The notes beneath the pieces were generated by a model, which was not told the origin of the DNA, made no database searches, and was given only the letters and a program-made list of their open reading frames with translations. 64,000 bases of DNA from Annulohypoxylon bovei var. microspora (taxonomy: Eukaryota; Ascomycota; Sordariomycetes; Xylariales; Hypoxylaceae), in contig MU405212.1 of the NCBI GenBank assembly GCA_022836615.1, positions 186,001 to 250,000 on the forward strand, written 5' to 3'. A program made the translations under genes and the position numbers. Positions 54,682 through 64,000 of this stretch are shown piece by piece (position 1 is the first letter of the stretch; each line of letters starts with the position of its first letter).

Positions 54682-57600
54682 CTACACCTCCGTCTCGACA
54701 TCAGGCTGCCGTCCACTCAGCGCGCCCATATGCGTAACCCGCCTAATCGCAAACTTGGCCTCGTCCTTAGCGAACTGGGCATTGCGCAAGGGGCGCCACT
54801 GCATCAATCCACGGTGTTGGCGGTGCAGGTCTCTGCTCCTCTCTTTATAATCCTTGTATTGTTTAATCGGGTTCTTGCTGCTCCTGCTCTTCTTGCTCGA
54901 GTTCGTCGTGGCCTGGGTCAGTGCCTCGCCGCTCGTGCTGGTGCTGGGCCGGTTATAGACCGAGCTGCTGGTATTTTCCGATGTGGCGTCGTTGATGCCT
55001 AGGTCGTCTTCCGAGGCGGGGTCGAGGTTAGAAGACGGGGAATTGAGTTCATTAGAGGGGCCGGATGCGGGCTCTGAGTCCGAGTCTAACTCGTATTCAG
55101 GCTCCTGGCGGCCTTCGCCCCCCGTCGTGAGGTCTGCTGGGTCTTGGCCGAAGGCACCGGTCCAGTCTGTTCCGTCTTTAGACAGCCACTTTCTTCGCTC
55201 TTCGTCGGGAGCCGTGGCGAGTACATCTCGCGCACCCGTCAGCGACTCATCGTGCAGCTTTTGAACAGCAGCGGGTACCGTCTTCGACACCTCTTCCTGG
55301 CGGACACCCTCCGCAAAACATGCCTCCCACGTCTCGATGGTCTCGCGCGAATCATTGTCGCTTACGAAACGGAGGTGGTCTCGGTCTGTGCCGGCCTTAA
55401 ACCTGCCCCTAAAACGTAAACGTCCCACTTCCTCAATCTTGATATCCGGGATCGTGTTGCAATTATCCTGGGTGATGAAGTTCTGCGATAGTCGCATTTG
55501 GTTGTCGCATTTCCACACGGGGATATCGAATGATTTGTCCTCGCCGTCGATTAGTTCTTGCAACCATATTGCCGCGAAATACTCGACATGGCGCCTGCCA
55601 GGCATGTGGAACTCGAAGAAAACGGGTGATCGGTAGCGGTATCTGACAGGAAGGCGTGGACTCTGGCTGTCAGTTATGCCGCTGATGGTCCATTCCAAAC
55701 TTTCGCCCTCTACATTGCAGTGTTCGCGTTTAATTATCGCGGAGCTACCTCCTGTCCTCAACTTGAGCTTCACGTGACCCTTTCCTGAACCGGCAAAAGT
55801 TGAGGATATCTTGTCTGATGTGAACTCGAACGTCCCAACGTCCCAGCCAAGCTGTGGTGGTGGTAGCTTGAGCTCAACGGATCGGAATAGTAAGGAGATA
55901 CGGACACGGCCAAAGCCAATTCCGCCGTCTAGGGGATACCATCGTGTGACCTAACCATCCAACATTAGCTTTTCGTTCAAAAATGAGGAGAGAATTGGCG
56001 CTCAACCTACCTGACTACTAGTTTGCATGAGGTCAGAAAGCTTCATCGGCACAACGCCGATAATAGGATCATGTTGCCTGTTGCGCGAGTCGCGAACGGT
56101 AACTGTGACGATTGTAGATCTCCAATCTCGAATGAAACGCTCAGTACCGGCGTTAAAAATAGGTTTGGAAGAAACGACCTTCGTTCGAGTCTTGTAGACC
56201 TATAAAGAATGGGTTAATGTGAGAAGAGGATGGGGCGCTGACTGAAACCTACCAATTCATCGTTATACAGCATAGTGCAGTAAGCACTTGGCAACCTTTT
56301 GCTCGACTCCTCCTTAATCTCGCCGGCATCACGAGCAGGCTCGTACTCCCGACCTCCCGTACGCTTTCCACCCTCTGAGCCCTTGACGTTCGCTAGCTCG
56401 AGGTTGACAATCTGGTGAACGACGATACCAAGAATACCGGATGGCCATAGAGGATCCGGAGGGGTGTGTACGACGGCATCTTCTTCATCGTTTTGAATAG
56501 TCCCCTTATCATCCTGCAACGATTCGTGGTCTCGGATTTCCTTCGGCAAGCTGAGGTCCTTACCATCCGTCCGCAGAGCAGCGCGGAACTGAGTCTTGCC
56601 GAAGTAACCAACTTCCCAGTGAAGCTCACCAGGCATACTACTCTCAGCCTTAACACCGCGAAGCTTGGAAACTTGTTGGTACATTTTGCCAGGGTGTTGG
56701 ATAAGCTTCCGTAGAGAGAGTTCGACTTTGCCGACCACGTCATCGGCGCTAGATCGATCACTATCCCATAATTCCATAGAAAGTTGCTCATCTGCCTTGA
56801 TCAGATCGGCAGTAACAGAAAGAGCACACGTCTCCTCAAAAACGGGGTTAAGATCGTCCTGAATAACACGGGTACAGTACATAGGCTTGCCAAACTTAGA
56901 GAAGCTAACAGTGATGTAGGGGTCAGAACCACCTCCATCAGATCCTCGTCGGTCTTGCTTCGACAGTCCAGTAGCCTTATGTATGCGAATGAAGAGGATA
57001 CCAAGAGCACTTGTTTCTTTTTGGATATCATCTCCTGTCAACATCTTGCCGAGGTCGAGCGTTAGTGATTTCGGCGCAACATACATGCCAGCGGCTGCCT
57101 TAATAGCCCAGTTGACGAAGTTGGAAATGACCGGTAAGTTCAGAATGTTGACTCCACGCTCAATCATCGGAGTACAACCTGCGTCGACCTTAGGAATTCC
57201 CATTAGTGTGAAGGTAACTGCTTTTAGGAACGGTGGTTCAGGAGTCATCTGAAGTCTGAGCCGTACAGTTCCTACTAAGCCAACTAGTTCGACCCCTGGG
57301 TACATAATTAGCAACAATATCTGACCTAACAATGTTAGAAACTTACAAATTGGTAGAGGAATTCCGAATAACCCTTTGACACCAAGGTAAAATACCAATT
57401 GCATCCCCATATTTTGCGCTTTCCCTAACATGGTCTCTGATGAGGGCCTCGCGTGATAAGCAAAGGATGCTTCTAAATTGTAGTAGTCACCACCCTCCTC
57501 ATCGGCGGCGAGCTCTTGTGGATCCTTGGTCTTTTGGTTCTCCTTGTGCATCTCATCCTTCAACTCTTGCATGTGATTGTCCGGAAGAGCCCGGAGACTC

Positions 57601-58607
57601 AATATCCGAATAGGGTTATTTCCTTGGTTGATATCAGCTACCTTGACGTTCTCGATGATTCCCGGCACTGAGGCTTGCATTACATCCTGTATTTGTCAGT
57701 GTCCGAGTCTATGAGTAACGAATCGGGAACTTACTTCGAGGGTATCGGCTACAGCGGCGAACATATCCGGGTTAATTAGACCCCAGACAATGCCGAGAAG
57801 AGTGTTCATCCATTCAACAGATTCGGGGATTAGATTAGCGACGGCAGTCTCACCGCGCTTCTGCTCGCTGGACCATTCGATGTCACGGCCTCGTCGAACC
57901 AGGTCCTTCATCCACAAGAAAACACCAGAAGAGACGCATATAGCCAGGGGAATTAAGCCTAGCAACCTGCCTCCAAAGAATTTCCCCATAAATATGATTC
58001 CGAAGAAAATTCCAGCACATAACACTGTAGCTCGCTGTTCGATTACAGCGTACATAGGTTCATAGCTGACAGACGGGGTCGGATGAAAGAGAATATTCGT
58101 CTTCTCGCCATGAATTGGCACATCCGAAGTAGCTCCTGTGGCTATTGGGTCTGGTGGCGCTGTTATGTCTTGAGCTTTTCTATACTCTTCTCCTGATTGC
58201 GTGTGCTCGGTTTTCACCGTCGTATCTTTACCCAAGTTCGCATTCGGAACAGAAAGCTGGCCACGATTTCAATTAGGTAAGCTGTCTTTATTACGCAGCT
58301 TAGAACGACTTACAATGGGATCCTTAGCAGCTTTCATAAAATCGGCATTTACATCGTCGATGGTGATCTCGTTCCCTGTAACAGGATCCGTGACAACTCT
58401 GCCATGGCCCTTATATTGTTCAATGTCGTTTTTATGCTCTTTGATGTCTCCTCCATTTTTCTTGTTCGCTTTTAGTTCGGAGTCGATCTTGGCGTCTCGT
58501 TCCTTCTTGTCCTTATCAAGAGCAGCGACGAATTCTTTGATATTGGGGATTCGGTTGAGGCCAGAATAGTGGCCTCCAGGGAATTGGTGGTTCTGCTCAG
58601 AAGCCAT
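54682..58607 (-). CDS. mug190: SMP/C2-domain membrane-tether protein of the Mug190 group
   Basis: Six exons, 58607-58314, 58256-57735, 57686-57347, 57295-56253, 56199-56011 and 55950-54682, give 1218 aa. Such proteins resemble tricalbins/extended synaptotagmins, which tether ER to the plasma membrane and move lipids. About residues 174-217 form a hydrophobic hairpin (VLCAGIFFGIIFMG, LLGLIPLAICVSSGVFLWM). An SMP-type domain follows (about 225-470; ESVEWMNTLLGIVWGLINPDMF, WVELVGLVGTVRLRLQMTPEPPFLKAVTFTLMG). The first C2 domain starts near 483 (LGILFIRIHKATGLSK, GSDPYITVSF, DDLNPVFEE). A second C2-like segment lies at about 660-790. The C-terminus is acidic, then basic. Fission yeast mug190 is meiotically up-regulated. 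Intron 3 (57296-57346) is stop-free and a multiple of three. A minor alternative is plain tricalbin. Confidence 0.9.
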
Positions 58608-60040
58608 GACGTAAGATATTACATATGTAAAAAGACTCTAAGTGGTTTAAAAGAGCATAGGATAGCTTCCCTGAGCGGTTACGGTAAAGAATTACTATAT
58701 GAAAAGTAAAGAGAGTTCGTCTAACTCATATCTTAAGTTATTTGGGGATAATGATGGTTATTAAGGAAATCTCATAAGTTTCTTATAACCTATAAGACAG
58801 GTAGGAGAGGGAAATGTAGAGAATGAGAAAACCATAGGACAAAAAGAAACCAATCTTGGAGGCATTAGCTAGTTAAGTTGATTACATAGCTACCATAAGC
58901 TAGCTGTGTGCCCTTGGATTGACATATAGGTTTACATCATACTGCCAAACTCGTTCTCCTTGAGTTGGAATTTGTTTAGATGAATCGTAACGCTGTGCAA
59001 GTGTATGACGTCGGTGGATCCCCAAAAGCCCCCAATTCTTTGAAAAGCTAGGGTACTTCTCGCCTGTACCGTCCAATTCGGCATCGTTGCTTCCAAGTTA
59101 TTGGACGACAGGGATTTCCATGTCCCCACCCGAGTCTAGCCCATTGCATCCAGCTGTCTTCCAAGGTTACAATGCTACATTCAATATTGCCGGGTATCAC
59201 AAAGTCAGGGAGGCGTGAACCACCGGACTGGGTCGATTGGTCAATGTTTTACGATCTTCAAGGATCGTGTTACCTACTTCATAATCGAGTTATCTCATAC
59301 TTAGGATTCATATAACTAATGTATTGGTATCTCTCGAATCTCCATTATCAATTTTAGTTGAGATTTAGAAGACTCAATTCGTTAGTTCCCAATCTACAGC
59401 CGCGCGGACAAGTACTAATAACCATGGGACGAACCACGATCGTCAAAGACATTGCGTTTGTCTGATCATCTAAAGGCGAACCATAAAATAGCTGCAATAG
59501 TTGGCAGATTAGCGAGCGAAAACATGACGCCCTATCCCGTTGTAACCGTGGGCTGGTGGGGAGAAGCACAGACGGGATCATCGACAAGGATTGATAAGGG
59601 CTTTGCGTCATGTGGCATTTGAAACTTCGACGTTTGTGCCGATGAACCGAGCCTTGCCAGCTTGATGTGTCCTGGATGCTGGAGTCTGCTACAGCGCCGC
59701 CTTCAATAAACTTCTAACCTTCACATGCATGTACCCATCTTGGATCAAGTCATTGTGTAACTGTTTTGATTCGTATTCATTTTCATATCCATCATATTCT
59801 CGTGTACCTATCCGTTCATATGTAACCAAAGCACGAAACCCACAATGCGATGGTATCGAATAACGCCTATGCTAAAACCAGACATGCCGCCCGATGCACC
59901 CGTATGCCTTGCGACATGCGTATAATTTCCTGTCATTTTCCAATGCCTCAATCAAACTAGACCGGCTCTTTCTTCCGGAGAGCCGTATCATCCATGGCGT
60001 AACTCGTTGTCCAGCATATCCTGATGCCATGTGACCCGAG
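58608..60040. other. 1.4-kb intergenic region
   Basis: Contains the mug190 promoter and the 3' flank of the next minus-strand gene. Frames of 65-85 codons have no supporting features. No RNA gene is recognised. Confidence 0.45.
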
Positions 60041-61444
60041 TCACAACTGCCCGGTGCTCACTAGATCCGGAGGGATCGGTGTGTCCCTTCTAGTGCCCGT
60101 TTCGGGGTCGATCGGATCCGCAGACCCGAGCCGTTCTACTTTCGGTACATTCGTGTTGAGTGCCAGCGCGGTTGGCGTTTTCATATCCAAGTCAACGCTA
60201 TGAGGCGTCGGAGCTCTGCTTGAGAGCATACTATCCACATCAGACATCTCGATGTCCATCCTGTCCGCGGTCATGTCCGATTTAGAAGACCCGATGGGTT
60301 CGACACTAATTTTAATGGCCGTTATGGGTTCCGGAGTGGCAGCCTTCGCCGGTGTAGGGGCAGGTATACGGAGTATAGGAACGGACGTAGGCGGCAAGAT
60401 CCTTGGGATAGAAGCTTCCGCGGTAGCTTTGAGAGTAGCTACCGTGCCACTCTCATTGTCCTCCTCATCTTGTCCTATAGTCCAAACCCACTTCCGCCTC
60501 TTCTCCTTCCTCTTACGCTTGTGGACCCCACGACCGCTTGGCGAGAGGATGGGCGACTCTGTACCCAGCCCAGTCATACGTCTCCGCATTTCTTCAAACG
60601 GCCCCGGTGTTTCTCCGCCATTGCGTGTCTCATCTCCCGTGTATGCCATTGCAAGATCAAGTATCATATCTGAGTCCTCCACAACTGGAGAGGGCGTATA
60701 TGGAGATGCATCATCCGCGAGTAAGTCAACGTGAGACTTGATATACTTCTCGGTCGTAATGGTTTGTGTCAGCGGCGAAACATACCCCACATGCCTACTC
60801 GCTTTCTCCTGCAGTCGACGTGATTGCCTTGATGGTGTGATGGGTGATCTGGCGCTTTGAGGTGGCAAAGGTGAGTTTCGTAGTATACTGTGAAGCGACT
60901 TGTCGCGAGTATACGGTGCTTTTGCCGGTGTTCCATATGGTGCGTAAATTACTCGACGTCGAGCCTGAGCAGGCGAGTATGGGTATGCCTGTTTTTTCGA
61001 GTCGGCGTAGGCGAACGTAAACTTGCTCGGTTCGGATGACTCAACTGGCCCGGCAGACATGGGGGGAGTTGCTGTCATAGTACTCGGAAATATTATATCC
61101 ATCTGCTGGGCTGGCGAAATAGGGTTGGCAGATAACGGAGTATCCGGCAAAGTGGCAGTAAATGGCGTCTCTACTCTCGACTGGCGAGTCTTCAGAGACC
61201 CTGGGTCGGTCTGAAGCTTTAGAGGTTGAAGATGATTAATAGCCGTTATAGGAGTCGATTGGGTCGGCGTTGACCTTTCAATGGCAGTGACATATTTATT
61301 TGAGAGCGTATTGAAAGAGGTCGGTGACCTATGATTAACATTTGGCAAAGCCCGCGATGATCTAGTGCTTGGTCCTGATGAAGACTTCGTCTGGAGAGAT
61401 AGTTTCGGTCTCTTGGACGACTCGGGACCCGCCGTGGTGGCCAT
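60041..61444 (-). CDS. Serine/proline-rich disordered protein, probably nuclear
   Basis: Single-exon frame of 467 aa that I cannot place in a named family. It begins MATTAGPESSKRPKLSLQ and is dominated by S, T and P, with many TP/SP sites that could be phosphorylated by proline-directed kinases (TPLSANPISP, SPITPSRQSRR, SPYTPSP). Conserved-looking islands are FAYADSKKQAYPYSPAQARRRVIYAPYGTPAKAPY (about 145-180) and KSLHSILRNSPLPP. A basic bipartite-like cluster KRKRKEKRRK (about 308-317), followed by WVWTIG, is a likely nuclear signal. No coiled coil, membrane segment or enzyme motif is seen. In other fungi similar entries carry misleading enzyme names, so I assign none. Confidence 0.8.
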   Translation of the reverse strand: MATTAGPESSKRPKLSLQTKSSSGPSTRSSRALPNVNHRSPTSFNTLSNKYVTAIERSTPTQSTPITAINHLQPLKLQTDPGSLKTRQSRVETPFTATLPDTPLSANPISPAQQMDIIFPSTMTATPPMSAGPVESSEPSKFTFAYADSKKQAYPYSPAQARRRVIYAPYGTPAKAPYTRDKSLHSILRNSPLPPQSARSPITPSRQSRRLQEKASRHVGYVSPLTQTITTEKYIKSHVDLLADDASPYTPSPVVEDSDMILDLAMAYTGDETRNGGETPGPFEEMRRRMTGLGTESPILSPSGRGVHKRKRKEKRRKWVWTIGQDEEDNESGTVATLKATAEASIPRILPPTSVPILRIPAPTPAKAATPEPITAIKISVEPIGSSKSDMTADRMDIEMSDVDSMLSSRAPTPHSVDLDMKTPTALALNTNVPKVERLGSADPIDPETGTRRDTPIPPDLVSTGQL

Positions 61445-63254
61445 TTCGTATAATCTGTCTGTTCAGATCTAACCTTTTGAAGCTCTACGGAAAATAAAAG
61501 TGGAAGGAAAGGAAAGGTCGTTGAGTATGTCACTCGGTCTGTGCCGCCAGCAGACGAGGACTTCTAAACAACCCCCCAGTCGGCCGGGATATACTAGAAG
61601 CAGCAAGAGAAAAAACTGGATGTGTGTGATAAATGCCGTTAGATGGAACACAGCGGCTATATAATACCCCTTTGCTTCAAAACTCCGAAGGTACCGGTGG
61701 AAAGGTAAGGAAGGGAGGGCAGCCTGATAAGTCAGGCGCTTAGAGTAGTATGAGACTAATGCAAACTGCAGTGTGAAGCAACAACATCCTAGGCGTAAGA
61801 TGAGGGGGAGGGGGGATTATGAATGTGGGAGAACATAGTTAGAGGATCTGGACCATAGAGATTGTTAAAACCAGAAGGTGAAAGAGACATGGAGTTAACC
61901 GGTTGTGGAACTGTTGCTACAGTGAGATGCAGTTGGTTGGCTATAAAAAGGGAGGAGGGCTTAGAAAGTGAGGGATGATTGAAGACGCAAGCGCCGACAT
62001 ATCCCTGTCTACCTGCACGATCCTGGCTATGTATAGCCAATGGGTCACAGAGCGAGGTCGGCTAACGGGCCACTTCGCGCATACCATTGCCGCTGATTTT
62101 CATTTGGCGCCTATTTATTTCGAAGTCGACAACCGATTATATTTCCCCGCATTTCGGAAGAAATATTATATCTCGTGGGCATGCTCCGATCCTTTGAGTC
62201 TTTGAAGCGGTGAATTAATCATGACGATAGCCTTACAGCTGAATTGTACATTTGATGTTTAGCATGCATGCTAAGAAAAGCAGGTGACTTCGAACGGCGC
62301 TGGAAGGATTCTATCCTTCACTCAGAAAGCGGGTTGTTGGTCCTTTCAAATCTCCTCATTGCATACGCCACGTTTTCGTTTCCACATCCGCTCGGCAACG
62401 GGAAACATCTTTCAAAGACCAAAGACGGAAAGCTAGACGGACTTTTTCGGAGATAGATGGCATCATCGCATTCGTTGTTTTCCATCTCGGGAGAGATCTG
62501 GTTGTAACCTTGTAATGCTCGCGGGTATGACCGGTGATCGATCCACTTACTAACTGGGGATCAACTTTCATCTATCCTATATAGAGAAGGCAAGTTGATT
62601 TCAAACACGTCAGTCTATCCTAGCTATCCTAGGACGGTTTTTCGTTTGTTCGAGTACGAATGTGCGAATGTACGAATGTGCGAGAATAGCTATTTTAGTT
62701 CGGCCCCGATTGTCCCAGGATTGTGGTTGGTGATATATCTATTGTGACTACCAGAATTAGAACACCTCTTGGCTAGCGGTGAGCCGGGTTATTGGGTCTG
62801 GCCGGATTGAAAATAGCCCGCGCTGCAATTTTAATTCCCTACTAGAATATTCAGAATATTTACCTAGGCATTGATGTTTGTTTAAGCCGAGACTAGTGGA
62901 ACTTTTGAAGGGATAGAAAGAAAATAGAAACTGAGAAGTGATATTTGACTTTTGATAAGTTATGAAAAACATTAAACCATAAATGCTGACGTCAGCAACC
63001 CCTACCAAAAGGTTATTTTCTTAAGCCACATTACCTAACATCCGATATATGGCTAGTGAATTGCGGCTTAGTACTCTCGCAGGCAGCTACCTCTTGGCTT
63101 ACGAGATTCAACATCTAGACTACTACAACGCTCTCGCAATTAGACCCACGTGGTACTAATTCATGTTGGCTATATGCCAACCTCAAATATCCAAGGACGA
63201 ACTTACAGTCCCAGTCCTACCCGACCGCGCGGCCGTTCCTAAAAATGGAACAAG
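61445..63254. other. 1.8-kb intergenic region
   Basis: Divergent spacer between the Ser/Pro-rich gene and the polymerase gene. It holds short featureless frames, a degenerate CGAATGT tandem repeat at about 62648-62683 and TACCTAGGCA at 62861-62870. No gene is supported. Confidence 0.45.
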
Positions 63255-64000
63255 ATGAGGACAACAGCGCTGACGTCTGGACGAGCCAAGACGATCGCCG
63301 GCAGGCCACCTAAGAGGAACAACGACCGCGTCATCATACACTTTGTTCGTAGACCGCTCTATTTTCCATCTACCTCTTTTTCATGTCTCTTCTGTTTTTC
63401 CTTACCCACCACTCCACCATCCAAGAGCCTAAAATCTTAACATAGAACATGCCAAGGTAGGAGGAACTAACACCATGACGCACAGGACTACGACTGCTTC
63501 TACGCCAGCGTATTCGAGAACGCGAACCCGACGCTGAGGGGGCTTCCGCTGGGCGTGAAGCAGAAAGCCATCCTAGCGACCTGCAACTATGCCGCGCGCG
63601 CCCGCGGTGTCAAGAAGCTGATGCGGATCTCCGAGGCCCAGAAGATGTGTCCGGACCTCGTGATCATCAACGGCGAGGACCTGACGCCGTTCCGGGACGC
63701 CTCGAAGAAGCTATGGTCGATGTTAAGATCGCATTCCTGGAGCGACCGCGTGGAGCGCCTGGGGCTGGACGAGGTGTTTCTCGACGTCACTGATGTCGTG
63801 GTGTACAACCAGGAGCTGCTCAACCGCAACACCCTCCAGAACTCATTCTTCCAGCTCTCGAGGCAGGATCCGGAAAAGGGGTTCAGCTTCGACGCTTCCG
63901 GGTTCTTCGGATGCGTGCAGCCTAAGCTAGGCCCGGAAGATGTCGCCTCGATGCTGGACAACCCACTGTGCATACGCCTGCTCTTGGCATCCCACCTAGC
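63255..64000 (+). CDS. Y-family DNA polymerase, iota-like (5' part; cut by window end)
   Basis: Exon 1 63255-63344 and exon 2 from 63486 onward, joined across a 141-nt intron (GTTCGT / GCACAG), are open to the end of the window (about 202 residues). Y-family polymerases copy damaged templates. The palm motif VIIHFDYDCFYASVFE crosses the exon junction with the metal-binding Asp at residue 31. The family block ATCNYAARARGVKKLMRISEAQKMCPDLVIINGEDLTPFRDASKKLW follows, and the second catalytic motif is LDEVFLDVT with D125/E126. The VFE and KLMRISEA variants fit the fungal iota-type branch better than eta, kappa or Rev1, though that split is inference. Two upstream in-frame choices are not available; the ATG at 63246 is in another frame. 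The C-terminal little-finger domain lies outside the window. Confidence 0.9.

Noticed and set aside
57301..57347. Alternative 21-nt intron ending at the first TAG in the Mug190 region
   Set aside because: Too short for fungal splicing; the 51-nt intron with a later branch site restores the conserved WVEL block.
1..64000. tRNA, 5S rRNA or CRISPR features
   Set aside because: Read for tRNA T-loop consensus, 5S-like sequence and regularly spaced direct repeats; none was convincing, although a covariance-model scan was not possible.

Overview
The window looks like nuclear chromosomal DNA of a filamentous ascomycete (Pezizomycotina, probably Sordariomycetes; the class is my inference). The genes are eukaryotic and split by short introns of about 47-140 nt, with GTRNGT-type donors, CTAAC/CTAAT-type branch sites and YAG acceptors. 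Products include typical fungal families: GH28 pectinase, DUF3712, 2EXR, Mug190 and an OTT_1508-type deaminase. I rebuilt exon structures by hand from splice signals and checked that each joined coding sequence is a multiple of three without internal stops.

Layout. 1-9.5 kb: a secreted endopolygalacturonase, then Ufd1 (minus), the GYF protein Lin1 (plus) and a 750-aa protein with an AF4/AFF-like C-terminus (minus). 9.5-21 kb: peptidyl-tRNA hydrolase 2, an unrecognised coiled-coil protein, the AAA+ ATPase Rvb2 and GAPDH. 21-30.6 kb: two long gene-poor stretches flank a HECT E3 ligase with an N-terminal zinc-finger-like motif. 30.6-41 kb: a DUF3712 protein, an SDR, a nine-exon zinc polyol/alcohol dehydrogenase, ribosomal protein eS10, the splicing factor Sde2, a 271-bp MITE-like element and a second SDR. 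41.5-49 kb: COPII coat protein Sec31, a small RRM protein, and a divergent pair of small mitochondrial proteins (B12D/MLRQ-like and COX6B/Cox12). 49-64 kb: a 2EXR protein, the OTT_1508-type deaminase, a mitochondrial ribosomal protein, an SMP/C2 protein of the Mug190 group, a disordered nuclear-type protein, and the start of a Y-family DNA polymerase (iota-like) cut by the window edge.

Most genes are unlinked housekeeping functions: protein quality control (Ufd1, HECT ligase, PTH2), splicing (Lin1, Sde2, the RRM protein), translation (eS10, mitoribosome), respiration (COX6B, B12D-like), trafficking and lipid contact sites (Sec31, Mug190). I see no biosynthetic gene cluster, CRISPR array, rRNA or tRNA gene.

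The observations most worth checking are: the deaminase with intact HxE/PCxxC motifs; a predicted 3-nt micro-exon in the Cox12 gene; a Ufd1 exon whose only coding content is the start codon; the MITE with perfect 38-bp inverted repeats and an 18-bp echo 10 kb away; the palindrome TACCTAGGTA recurring between genes far above chance; and a stop-free 51-nt intron in Mug190 whose retention would add a hydrophobic segment.
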